From Parelaphostrongylus tenuis (Eukaryota; Nematoda; Chromadorea; Rhabditida; Metastrongylidae): 64,000 nt of DNA. The stretch lies in NCBI GenBank assembly GCA_019055375.1, contig JAHQIW010000934.1, positions 19,908-83,907 on the forward strand, read 5' to 3'. Made by a program: the position numbers and the translations under genes. Positions 1-10,489 of the stretch are shown here, piece after piece (position 1 is the first letter of the stretch; each line of letters starts with the position of its first letter). Under the pieces are notes generated by a model, which saw only the letters and a program-made list of their open reading frames with translations, had not been told where the DNA came from and did no database searches.

Positions 1-455
1 CACAGGCGCGCTGAGTACTGGCAAAAATTGAAATACCGAGAGGAGTAAAGACGCGTTAAAGTCAGCTCAAGTTACAAAGTTTCTTCATATATCAACACTC
101 TTGCGAATACATATCATTCCAGTGGATTTGAGCGAAAGGGAATACAAATATATGGCTTCTCCATCATTTTGAGATCTGCGTGGATACAAGTTGATTGTTC
201 ACAGCCGTTTGTCCCTTCTCAATGTGAAATTGTCGTTGTCGTATCGAATCAAATCTCTTGTTGTCAAGCACTGCTCGAAAACGAACATCTCTATGTAGTT
301 ATTCTTTTATAGACGATTGCTGCTGATTGTCCGCTGATAGTAATTTGTAGTAGGCCATCCATTTTGTGTTAGTCAGTGTTATATCAGCTGGAACGTAGCG
401 AATCATTTCTACCCCACCATCGAAACAGGTGAAGAGACTTTCGTGACAACTCCAT
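1..455 (+). CDS. Partial gene entering from the left edge, two exons, function unknown
   Basis: Exon A is 1-44 and exon B is 388-455. Exon A reads HRRAEYWQKLKYRE and ends two bases into a codon at a GTAAAG donor (45). Exon B follows a TATCAG acceptor and supplies the missing base, so the frame continues as D-WNVANHFYPTIETGEETF and then VTTP. The donor at 456 (GTAAGC) is good. If it is not used, the frame runs to a TGA at 470-472, which would make this the end of the protein. The intron of 343 bases is normal for these nematodes. I recognise no domain. The start and most of the gene lie outside the window. The support is phase agreement and coding-like composition only; later exons, if any, were not found. 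Confidence 0.45.
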
Positions 456-1200
456 GTAAGCAGAAAATTTGAAAAAGATATGGTTACCCAGACAGAAAGA
501 GGTCAGTTCATAACCAATGTTGCAAAATTCTGAGAACTAAGTATTTCGTGAATTTTGAACACGAAAAAGGCACGTGTTTTCTCTTGAGTTATTTTGCTGT
601 TTCAAGCTTACTGGGCCACATCATTGGTTTTTTTGGATATTTTACGCAGCAGCTCGTCTTCATACCTTGTGTAGAGATCCCAACAATTCTTGAATTAGAT
701 TCGCTCCTCAGCATTCATCTTCCACGAAGGCTTTCGAACTATTCCATGTGCGTTCGGCTGTTGTTTGAGGATTGTTGCCTTCTCATGAATGCCTTTGTGT
801 GCTGGTCGAATCGATTCCCCTTTTAGTTCGATTGTCAGGTTGCAGCGTTTCTATTTGAAATACAGAAAGTGAACGTTTTATGAGATACGGCTGCTTAGAA
901 CTTCATGAGTTTGTAAGCTTGAGAGTTGAGTGAAGCCTGGGCGTGTTCGAGTTAGCACTGTGCTCTTGATATCAATATCACTACTACTGCACCATCCGCC
1001 TCCTTCCATGATAACGCGAAAAGAAAAGAAAATTTGAAAGTTTTCTAAATATTCATTCAAATGCAGTGATTTTTTGTATCTTGTCAACATTGTTCTTTAT
1101 TTTTCGTGCTATTACAAATTTTCTCTGTTGCTTGTGCGTTATTTCCTGTCTGACACTATTATTTAATATATAGCGTAATCAATTCTTGCCTTAATATCAG

Positions 1201-1333
1201 CTCGTGCGCACAGCTTGATCTGTCTAAACAAGTGTTTTGCGTCTACTGCCAGTGTTGCGATTCCTGCGCTCACGGCAAGCACAAAATAGGCATAACTATT
1301 GATCTGGGAACACCTTTTTTCATAGCACCTTCA
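1201..1333 (+). CDS. Cysteine-rich exon with a fibulin/anaphylatoxin-like CC-x2-C-x2-G motif
   Basis: The exon follows an AATATCAG acceptor ending at 1200 and starts one base before the codon frame. It reads SCAQLDLSKQVFCVYCQC, then CDSCAHGKHKIGITIDLG, then TPFFIAPS. The block QCCDSCAHG fits CC-x2-C-x2-G, the core of anaphylatoxin-like modules in fibulins, and a conserved-looking DLGTPF follows. I place the exon end near the GTCGGT donor at 1334, but the frame stays open to a stop at 1469-1471. No flanking EGF-type exon was found to prove a fibulin. It could belong to the same gene as the exons at 1-455, but I could not connect the phases. Secreted extracellular protein is an inference. Confidence 0.3.
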
Positions 1334-1479
1334 GTCGGTGTTCGCTCCTCATCATGGCCTTCGTTGCATTTTGTGGACTCGCGAATCCTTTTCACTATGC
1401 TTCATCAATTCATTGTAGAAGATGCTGTATCAACGACAAATATCTCCTTTTTCGATGTCTTGGCTTATTAATTCCGTTG

Positions 1480-3215
1480 TTATCTATGTTGCTTGCGCAG
1501 TGACAACAGTCATAATGAACCAGAGCTGAGACACAAGCAAAATTTGAAAATGGTGCCTTTTTGTTCTGAATTTGACCCGTCATTAGGCGTTTGCGAGAAA
1601 CGCATTCTGACACGACGTCGTTGAGAATCTCCCTCTTTCCTTCTCTCTTAATTGTGCATTTATGATGCAGTGGCTACGATCTGACATGAAATCGTAATTT
1701 CAGCCACAGCTTCAGTTTAGTCAGGATTTAAGAAGCTGATTTAAAAACTACCTGAGTTAAAACCAGTTGTGAGTGATTATTGGCAGTCACCGAATATATT
1801 GAGACGTGGCTGAGAGAGAGGCAGTGCTAAGGCCAAAATGGCGTCGGGCGAGCGCTCTGCTTCGGAGTTTTGAGAGATGTTCTCAGCCGTAAGGAGAATT
1901 AGATATGTGCCCCGAAAAGACTTGTTTTCTTCTACTTCAGAATAATGGCTCTATCACTGTCAAGTATCCTTCATCTTTCATTGTTGAAGAGGTAATCAAT
2001 CTCGTTCTGTGTTGTGTCAATGAGGATTTCAACTTAAAGTAGACATGGTAGTTCCTCTCGAAAACTGTGTTTTCATTGAAGAAACACGCTCAAAGAGAGC
2101 ACAAAAAGCGCTTTCTAATTCCATTTTTCACGAAAGTTCCACATCTCTTGTTAATCTATACACAGAGATTTTCAGCGCTCGAATCGCTGGCAAGAAATTC
2201 TAGTGGTTTCCTTTGCTGACCATGTACACGAGAAGGTCACAGAATGTACACATATGTGCCACATAATTTTGTCAGAAGTAATCGTAAGCTTTTCCTGACG
2301 CAAAGGGAGCACGAAGAGAATAGTCATTGAGTTAATGTAATAAATTTGAAGGGAATGTACGGGAGAGTTTTCGCTAACGACATTTCTTAATTTGATCATT
2401 ACCACACGGATAACAAGAATCCTTTAAGCAAGCGTATACCTATATCCTTAGTTTTGGTATCTTGTAGAGCAGTCACGTAAAATTTGTTTGATAAGCATTC
2501 CGCTATGCTTGAGTAGTTAATTTTTGTTGATAGACCTGCAGCGATAGAAGAAAAAGCGTTATCTAGTCGTATTTCAAATTGGAGACCCCAGAAGAAGAGG
2601 TTTGACGAAAACCGTGGGTTACGACTTTGCATTCGATATTCATGGATCTGGAAACTAGACATCCAGTGGTAGCGGCGAGGTAGCGGCCAGGTAGTCAGTG
2701 ATGTTCGGTGCTGGGTGATCTGTCAACGGAAAATTTTGTATAATTACTCCGAAATATTTTCATATCCCTCTACACTGAATTCGTCTCTGCACAAATCAAC
2801 ATTGATATTGTTCCTGTTGAAAATGTCACTGAATGACTGACTCGATATTGTTGCTCATGTTCAGCGTGCGAAATATTCGGAAAAAGGAAAAAGAAATTGC
2901 AAGCATTAGAGTGATAAGCAAACGTAAGATCTCACTTTGGATGTTCAGTACTATGAGTCGTTTGTTGATTTTCTATGGATATTTCCTACTTTGGACACGT
3001 GCATCGGTATTTGGAACAGACTTTAACGTAATGCCTTTGATTCGCCATAGAGAAGTCCCACCTTGGTGATTCATATCGGGTGTTTTTTCGCATCGCAGTT
3101 ATCATTTGGTAGTGAGAAGTTTATTCAATGCTGGCTCATTCTTATAAGGCATCATACAATCAAACACTCTAAAAGAACGTCACAGTGGTTGTTTCATCGC
3201 AGGCTGAGTGTCCAC
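1480..3215. other. No gene recognised
   Basis: AT-rich stretch. Short open frames occur on both strands but none has splice-site support or a domain I recognise. Confidence 0.4.
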
Positions 3216-3220
3216 AGTTC

Positions 3221-3363
3221 GTTGTCGACTCCTCTACATGAGGGTAGATTCCCGACGAACTGACTGAACGAAAAGGCACCGTGCAATTGACGAGGCAGGA
3301 AAGTTGAGAAGTGTCTTTTACTCTGTATAAGTACCCATGACAGAGCACATAAAAGACTTAGAA
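3221..3363 (-). repeat. Foldback-family arm, interrupted by the mariner at 3366
   Basis: The block with GACTGAACGAAAAGGCACCG, then GACGAGGCAGG and TATAAGT, matches the inner-to-outer arm of the foldback family seen complete at 6140-6602. The last few bases of the arm (CATTGTCAAATTATTAC) resume at about 3939, on the far side of the mariner. The mariner therefore inserted into this repeat. Only one arm is recognisable here. Confidence 0.5.
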
Positions 3364-3365
3364 TA

Positions 3366-3936
3366 TTAGATCTCCAACTAAGTTTCCGAAGTTGATCCAA
3401 GTAATCAAAAACTTATTTTCCCAAGTAATCGAAAGTATCAAATAACATTAACTGAAGTATTCTTCTGAAGTATCTTGAAGTATCTTTCAAAATCTTCCGG
3501 ATCTTTACGTCTGAACATTGAAAATCATCGGCCAAATCACCAGTTGACAAAGTCGGATCATCTTCAAGTGCTTCGTTGATTGCTTTTCGATCAATTTCAC
3601 GCGGTCTTCCGGATCTTGGTTGATCAGCCAAATTAGTATCGCCATTGCGAAACTTTGTAAACCATTCATACGTCGTAGTTCTACCCACAACTTGGCGGCC
3701 TTTTGAGCGATTGATGATGTCAAATGTAGTTTGAAAATTGTGCTCCGAATGAAACTCGTAAAGCAGTAAGTTGCGAATGACTTCCCGTGATGGCTCCATT
3801 ATTGGACAAGTATGTACAAAACTATACCAAACGATGCGCAAGAAAATTCTGCACAAAATAGGTAAAAGAAAAATTTGTTTTCGTGGGAAAACTTTTATGT
3901 TCTGGATCAAGTTAGAAAACTCAGTTGAAGACCCAA
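3366..3936 (-). mobile_element. Internally deleted mariner element, 571 bp
   Basis: The left terminus TTAGATCTCCAACTAAGTTT and the reverse complement of the right terminus TTGGGTCTTCAACTGAGTTT are imperfect inverted repeats of about 34 bases, both ending in TTGATCCA. A TA target duplication lies at 3364-3365 and 3937-3938. Complete mariners are near 1.3 kb, so over half is missing: only the 5' half of the transposase remains. The termini match those of the element at 41491-42244, so both belong to one family. It lies inside a foldback-type repeat arm. Confidence 0.85.
3413..3799 (-). pseudogene. Mariner transposase, N-terminal DNA-binding half only
   Basis: On the minus strand from the ATG at 3799 the frame reads MEPSREVIRNLLLYEFHSEH and continues for about 129 codons. 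It includes the mariner helix-turn-helix region: TTYEWFTKFRNGDTNLADQP followed by RSGRPREID, then ALEDDPTLSTGDLADDF. The open frame extends upstream to 3910, but those codons lie in the 5' untranslated part and terminal repeat. Everything after the second helix-turn-helix is gone, including all three catalytic aspartates. It could at most make a DNA-binding fragment that recognises the terminal repeats; no catalysis is possible. Confidence 0.8.
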
Positions 3937-4491
3937 TACATTGTCAAATTATTACAAGATCTTTTTATTTTCCATGCCTAATATCCATCCGAGTACTACG
4001 TCAATTCTCGATCACCTGCTTCAATTTATCATCGATTAGTCATCCACATCTGTGACGCAGTGAACTTTCAATATCGGTTTAAGAGCAATCTTTCTGAGAC
4101 TGGATTTCAAAAAAGTGTAGCTTGTCGGCCCAGTGTGAGACTAATAATATCAACTGTACAGCATGACGACTATGCTTTGAGTTTCTGTTGACATTTTGAA
4201 CACTATATGTGTGTTTTGCTCGTCAGTCAGACTTTGCCAAACAGTACCGTCGCGAACTGTCACATCATCGGTTTTGATTTTCCTGTTGTTGTCGATCCCT
4301 TTATGTTAGTTTATAAAGTTTTTTTTTCGATTTTATATGCACTTCAGTGAATCTTTTGTGGTCTATTTCAGTTACTTCTAGAACTAAATCTATCAACTTC
4401 TGGAAGACAAGAACTTTGCTTTCTGATGGTGTAGATCGCTATCAACTGCTCTCTCTTTCTCTTAAGAATATAATAATATTACTAGTAGAAA

Positions 4492-4720
4492 ATGGGAAGG
4501 TGGCGGAGGCCGGCCGAGTCGTTAGTGATGCGGGGACAACAGAAATCAACGTGGTGGTTCGATCCTCTCTACATCACTCTCCCCGCGATAATAAACGAGT
4601 ACCCTAGTCCCGGAATCCTTCCAAGTTGCAAGATTTGCCCGACGAGCATTTTAATAGGTCATCCGCGGCGATGATGGAATTCTCAAGAAGCAGTCGAAAA
4701 AGCAGGCGAAATGTTCCAAC
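4492..4720 (+). repeat. tRNA-derived SINE, family A
   Basis: A box-like GGCCGAGTCGTTAG (about 4511) and a good B box GGTTCGATCCT (4556-4566) are spaced as in a tRNA promoter. A non-tRNA body with GTTGCAAGATTTG follows. Copies at 36345-36535 and 39119-39360 (minus strand) share the head and the GATTGCAAG body. The rest of the tRNA fold is not preserved. Confidence 0.55.
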
Positions 4721-4729
4721 CCTTGTAGA

Positions 4730-5840
4730 GACTGCATATGGGGATACGAATTGTGTGCTAGAAGATCTGCACAGTGAAATGTGAAGACAGTTTTGGAGGT
4801 GGTCGAGCTGGGGCGTTCCCAATTGATTGCTTGAAAAAGAGTGTCAAAGAAAAGATTGATTCAGAACCTTGCTTGTCTGCCTACTTCCTAGTACATTGCT
4901 TCAGTAACCACTGCGATGCTCGGCCTCCATGAATGGATTAGCATAATCAAAACAAATTCCCTTTAACTACTAACAGCTTTATTCTTAAGTTTTTTCATAG
5001 ATGTTAGTATTTCTGAAGCTAGTGGCCTCAATCATTATTACTCGCAATTTGCTACGTGGCCATAACTTCCTTAATTGGACCTCATTCTTTACATGACATT
5101 TTACTTTGCAGATTATTGTTTGACAGTGAGATCATGTAGCTTATATATTTGCATACGAAAATATGACTAATTCCAGCACGAAAGATTTTCGTTGTAGTCG
5201 ACTTTCTAAATAGGATTCTGACAATCGTATGGCGCATCATCGGGCGCGTAGTGTCCTCTGTTTGAATTCGCTTCAGCCCGATCGGCTTGTACATTTCCGT
5301 TCTAAGTGGTCATCAACTTATGTCACTTTTTTCTTATACTATATCTCTTTCTGCTGGAAAAGTATATTCACGGCACAAAGAACCAATTTTCGATCATCTT
5401 TTCAAAAACATTTTTCATCCGCCAACGGGTTCAATTCGTCTATGCTACCTTTTAATTCTGTAAAAGGCACCACCAAAGAAGTAAAGTAAGCTCAAAGAAT
5501 GACTCGCTTTTGTCAGGTCACAAATCGGCTGCATCAAATGGCGAATTTTCTAAACTTCAGTAGCACTATGTTTTTTTAATCTCCCACCAGTTACATTTGT
5601 AGACCTCTTGATATGAAGTGTTTTCATTATGAAGGTGATTATGATGTTTTTATGAGGTTTGTCTCATTGCTTGATCCGCATGCTCCACTTTAGAGCTATT
5701 CGAAATCGCTTGATACACCTAAAACTGGTAGCGTGCAGTAGAGAAACCCCTTACTTTTATACTCAAACTAACTCACTTCTAGCCAAGGTAAATTACCAAA
5801 TTTGGTTTTTTTTTCGTTCGGAGCGCAATGTTCTTCATTT
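4730..5840. other. No gene recognised
   Basis: AT-rich sequence with only short unsupported frames on both strands. Confidence 0.4.
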
Positions 5841-5847
5841 AAATGTT

Positions 5848-6053
5848 ATCTTCATTGTAAATCATTGCCTAAAATGCCTATTTTTTTACCCTAATCTTCG
5901 CTACAATCTATAAACTTATTTATACTCAAACAATAAAGCACTAAAGCACTTAAAGCATCTTCATTGTAAATCATTGCCTAAAATGCCTATTTTTTTACCC
6001 TAATCTTCACTACAATCTATAAACTTATTTATACTCAAACACTAAAGCACTTC
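5848..6053. repeat. Tandem duplication, unit about 109 bp, two copies
   Basis: The block starting ATCTTCATTGTAAATCATTG at 5848 recurs at 5957 with about one substitution per 30 bases. The unit ends in repeated TAAAGCACT. The near identity suggests a recent duplication. Confidence 0.85.
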
Positions 6054-6139
6054 ATGGTCAAAAAACACATTAAGTTTGGTGAACAGAAAGGATTCTTGCG
6101 TTCAGAGTGATTTTGAAATCTTGCTCGGAATAATGTATT

Positions 6140-6602
6140 CTGATAGCATATTTTGAGCCTTTCATGAGAATTGTTAAGACACTTATACAGTGCGATACAC
6201 GTGTTTCCTCCTTGCAGCCTCGTCAAGGCACGATGCCTTTCGGTTCAGTCAGTTCCATGGGATATATGCCCTGAATGGAGGAGCCGACGTCGAATCTTTA
6301 CACACGTCGTTAAGTGATAAAATCACTGAACGGACAGTGTTGTACACTCCATTGCTCTTGGCTGGTTACCGTGAACTATCACACCCTTCGTTTCGAGCGT
6401 TCACTGCCTGTTCCATGGTTTTATCATTTAACGGAGCGTGTAAAACGTTGGCGTGGGCTCCTATGTACAGGGAAAATCTTCCCGCATGACTGATTGAACC
6501 GAAAGACACCGTACAGATGACGAGGGTGGAAGGCCGAAACACGTGTATTGCACTCTATAAGTGCCATAGCAGATCTCATGAAAGGCTCAACATACGCCGT
6601 CA
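6140..6602. mobile_element. Foldback (MITE-like) element, complete palindrome about 460 bp
   Basis: Left arm (from TGATAGCATATTTTGAGCC) and right arm are long imperfect inverted repeats of at least 150-200 bases. Both contain GAGCCTTTCATGAGA, CACTTATA-AGTGC, TACACGTGTTTC, CTCGTCA and GCCTTTCGGTTCA. There is no coding capacity. Related copies lie at 3221, 26500, 40369 and 42638, and a subfamily at 47990 and 48457. The transposase that moves it is not visible. Confidence 0.75.
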
Positions 6603-6609
6603 GGAAGGG

Positions 6610-8585
6610 TTCTGTTGAATGCAGAAAGCATTATACCCTTTCCTGTCATAAAAAAGGAATGATTCAGTCTCTGTGAAAACACTACAAACTCTACACTCTG
6701 CCTGTGGCTCACCACAGCATTATGGGTTTGTGTTTAGCAATATGGTCGCTTACTATATCATCTGGAATCGAATCACAGGAAGAAAATCCTTGAAAATCTG
6801 GTTGCTCGCCTTTTAGAATCTAATCTCATCGGCGAAATGAGACGACATCATCAGTCAGAAATGGGTTTGGAGTTCCTTAAACGCACTGTTTTTGATTTCT
6901 TCCATTCTTAACTCGTAGTATGCAAGCAAATGCTGCGGAACAATGGTTTTTTTCAAATCTATCGTTTTTAAGATCAGATGAAGCTGTTATCACTTGTTCT
7001 TGAGCTTCAATGGTTCACGTTTTCTGAGATTCACCCTTTTCATAGCCTAGACGTATTATTTTCTCATACTTTGATATTCTATCGTTTACTGTAGTGCTTA
7101 TGACAACTTAGTTCATAATTCAAATCAAAAATCTGCCTATTAGAGATATTGTTATTTTTGCCAGGAAGTAAAAGCTATGAACTCTACGTACGATGAACAA
7201 TGAAGCTTACACAATTCTAGAAATCAATCCAGTTAAAAATTCTCTGCTGCTTGTAATAGTGGAACACTTGTTTTTTCTGTTCAGTTATGGGTTCTTGGAG
7301 ATTATCTAAAACGGTCTTACCTCACCGATGTTTTTGATTTTTGCACCAGTATGGTGACCGTTTCTTCAAAATCATTGCCGTTTTGCTCTGATCGCTTATA
7401 TAAGTAGAGAGGTGCTTACCGAGTTTTTAACTTTCAATTTAATACTTCAAGAAATGAGATGTACTAGACGTGAACTCATGGTATCCCCTTCGTAGTTAGA
7501 GCAAATTACGTAAACTTCTGTTTTACATAAACACTCATTATGAGAAATTTTGGACTAATTGACAACAATGTACAGCGGCTGATTGTTTTAGCTCATTACC
7601 TCGGATTACACTCTTTTCATCCACGAAATCTGGCTGATTTTTTTTATCATTTATGAGAGGTTCTTATGATCTGCAATAAAGTTACATGGTAAGGGAGGTG
7701 GTCCGTTCTTCTACAAATTATAGCTTTAGCTTATTAGTTACTTTGCCATCAAACTCTTCATTTTTTTTACACTTTGTCTGCTGTATTTTGCCCAAAAAGA
7801 ATGTTTGGGTTGTCGGTCTCAGCTCCAGTGCGCAGGTGGTGTTCACGTTGTGATGCTCTCAGACAAACCATGCTGCCATCCAGCGCTTTCGATGTCCAAC
7901 TTCCACACTTTCCGACTAAAATGTGGGCGATTCTGTACACACTATGGGAATGGGTCTTATCGTTTTGCAGTGAATACGTGAATTGCCTTCGTGAAGCCGA
8001 TTTAGTTTCGTATAGTCCGTCTGGTCGTGCAGACGCGTAGAGTGTACGATCGCATTACCTCCACCCTCTGTCCATTCTCTCTTTTGCCACCCACCCTTCG
8101 TTGAATTTATTAATTTTCAACACTACAATATCAAGCATTCTCTCTTAAACAAGCCTGTTTTCAAATTCATCCTCTTTGCCTACGAGCTTCTCAAGTATTT
8201 ACTTATATTACCAATTTGACGACCAGGGGATATGAATTAGTACGCGCCAGCATTGGAACACTATTTTCAATTGTCACATGATGCTTCTAATCCAGGCTCA
8301 AATGAACAAATCCTAGTTTTAAATTTCCGCAGGAAGCCCTATCTTTGGAAAAAAATTAAGCTGATAGTGTACGCTTTCGTCAGAACGCAGTACGGGCACT
8401 ATATTGGCATTACATGCGTGCGATTCTACGTTTTTTTTTTCAAACGTACTCATCTCCCTTCCTCACTCTTTTTCCTCACTAATTTTACATTAGTTACCTT
8501 TTTTGTCCTTCTTCCTTACCAACTTTCTTCTTCTCTTTGAAATTGATGTTTTCATGAAAGAATCGTTAATTCTGCCTGATTTTCA
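6610..8585. other. No gene resolved; open frames on both strands at 7.77-8.05 kb
   Basis: Mostly AT-rich. The stretch 7767-8051 is richer in GC and open for about 90 codons on both strands, without splice support or a recognisable domain. It may be a promoter/5' region, an exon of unknown frame, or a transposon remnant. Confidence 0.3.
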
Positions 8586-8758
8586 GAGCTGTGATTCCAG
8601 CTGCCACGACTGCTGAGTGAGCATGGCGCACTGGTCAGATGTGGATGCACACCTGCTCTCACCACTGTCCATCGGTTACGTGCAGCTGTTCAGTAAGTAA
8701 CGCCTTTACCTCTTTTGTCAATACGCATCATCTAATCCTTGTCGTCCATACATCGAAT

Positions 8759-9194
8759 ATGTCTTGGAAATGTCGTGATGATTCTGGAGTCGTCGCTGAA
8801 ATTCATGACGACGAAGAACATTGGGTAGTCGAGTATAACTGTAAGTTTTACAAAGTTTTGAGAGCATAACCGACATAGTAAATTACGTTTCATATTTTAA
8901 ACGATCTTTTGCAATAGTACCGCTTGCTCGGCGTATCTATCCTAATGCTCTTTAGGCAAACGTTTTGAAAAAGATTTCCGAAAAATAAGGCAGTGAGGTA
9001 AGAATATACGAAATTTTTCATTCCCGTTCGCATTCACCGTTTCGCCCGCCTAGTTTTCAGACAATGATTACATTCCGTTGCGAGAAAAATTCAAGTTTCT
9101 CAGGGGTAGCGGCCTCTGTCGATTTACATATTACAGCTCATTGAATTATACTTACGAGAGAAAAGCCATCAACATTGCAGATCCTGTCTACTAA
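8759..9194 (+). CDS. Candidate two-exon gene, 71 residues, function unknown
   Basis: Exon 1 is 8759-8840: ATG, reading MSWKCRDDSGVVAEIHDDEE then HWVVEYN, ending one base into a codon at a strong GTAAGTTTT donor. Exon 2 starts at 9061 after TAGTTTTCAG and continues in phase as YNDYIPLREKFKFLRGSG, running to a TAA at 9192-9194. The intron is 220 bases. An alternative upstream ATG at 8623 (MAHWSDVDAHLL), 3' of an ATTTTCAG acceptor, ends in GTAAGT but cannot be joined because no AG acceptor lies between. The string VV-x-EIHDDEEHWVVEYN faintly recalls the first strand of an alpha-crystallin domain, but the second exon does not support that. It may be part of a longer gene. Confidence 0.3.
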
Positions 9195-9199
9195 GTGAA

Positions 9200-10385
9200 C
9201 GTACTAAGATGAGGTTACCATTCTTTGTGGCCAACAACACTATATTTCTTTGAAAAAAAGTTGATTATGGTAGTTCAGAAAAATAGAATTCAATGGTGTT
9301 TCTGATACGTTGTTGTGTTTGCAAGCAGTTAAGATTCTTATTCATTCGCGATAGATCTATTTCGAGATGCATATAAGTTCGAATACTGTTCTATTATATC
9401 TAATACAAATATATATACACGTATATATACATTATCTCTTGCTGGTCTGCAAAGTTTCCAACTTTTCGAACACTCAAGATCAGAAAATTACAATCAGTTT
9501 TCGGAAAACTACCATCGCGAGTCAGGTGATAAGCAATACTGTTATCTTCATAATAACCATACCAGATTTTACATCAAATTCAATAGATTAGTAACAATGA
9601 AATGACATTGAATCTCAAAGGCAGACTAAAAACTTGAAGATAGTTCGTAAACTGTCTTACAAAGTTTATAGTCGACAGATCTTGGACAAAAAGAGAAATT
9701 TCAAAAGTACAAAGAAAAAAGGGAGCATTTAGTTTGCGAAAGTGTTCTCATTGGGCGAACATAACGGAGATCTGAATGTTCTCTTCCTAGTGAAAGTGTC
9801 ATTCGCCACTGGTCTGAGAAAAGCTGCAAAAAAATGGTATCGTGTGATTCGGAACGCTCATCTCTGATGTACGATGCCTACAAGTTCACGATATAGTCGT
9901 CTAACTCTTTGTAGCAAATGTGTTTGCAAGAAGTTCATGTCAACATAACGTTGTCTAAAAGATCTGACCGCTGATTTCTTGGTTGAGGAAGATTTTTTAC
10001 TCTAGGTAATTTTACTTCTATCATTTGTCTCCCTTTCGATAGCTTGAAATTTTGATCAGATACGGGTTATTTTTGTGTAGAGAAGTTGAAACTGTTCCAA
10101 GTGTTTTCTATAGTACACTGTCCTAAATCTGCTGTTCAAAGGGGCAAGTCTATTGACCAATAGCCATTCACAGCTGAACGAACAAAGAAAGCCTGGTGAA
10201 ATTAGTTGTCACTTACTTACTTTCTTTTAATTTTCTATTATTTCACTGTTTTCGCCCGTTTTACAAAATAGTTTGTACGGCTTCGTCTGTGTTGCCCTCA
10301 AAATGATCAGTGGTGAAAAACATTCCTTTTCTATATCTTAATAATTTTACTCCTTTGTTGTTGTAATGTCATGATGTTACATATA
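9200..10385. other. No gene recognised
   Basis: AT-rich, with short TA-rich runs at 9405-9435 and 10380-10392. No supported exon or repeat boundary seen. Confidence 0.4.
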
Positions 10386-10390
10386 TATAT

Positions 10391-10480
10391 TTAAGAGAAT
10401 CAAGTGGTGAGCAAAAACACGGCCACAGGCAGGAATCGAACCCGCGTTTAATCCATACCAGTTTAACATGCCTTTTTGTC
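10391..10480 (-). repeat. tRNA-like repeat, single arm
   Basis: Read on the minus strand it contains GCGGGTTCGATTCCTGCC, a consensus B box with its stem, followed by GTGTTTTTGCTCACCACTT. That tail matches GTTTTTGCGCACCACTCTAC of the copy at 17.7 kb. The 5' half does not fold into a normal tRNA, so I call a repeat rather than a tRNA gene. Confidence 0.5.
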
Positions 10481-10489
10481 AATTTTGTA

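Noticed and set aside
548..826. 92-codon plus-strand frame, and a coding-like minus-strand frame in the same place
   Set aside because: Neither has splice support or a recognisable domain, and the two conflict.
7767..8051. Overlapping open frames of about 90 codons on both strands
   Set aside because: Could not decide the strand and no domain is visible, so described only as an unresolved stretch.
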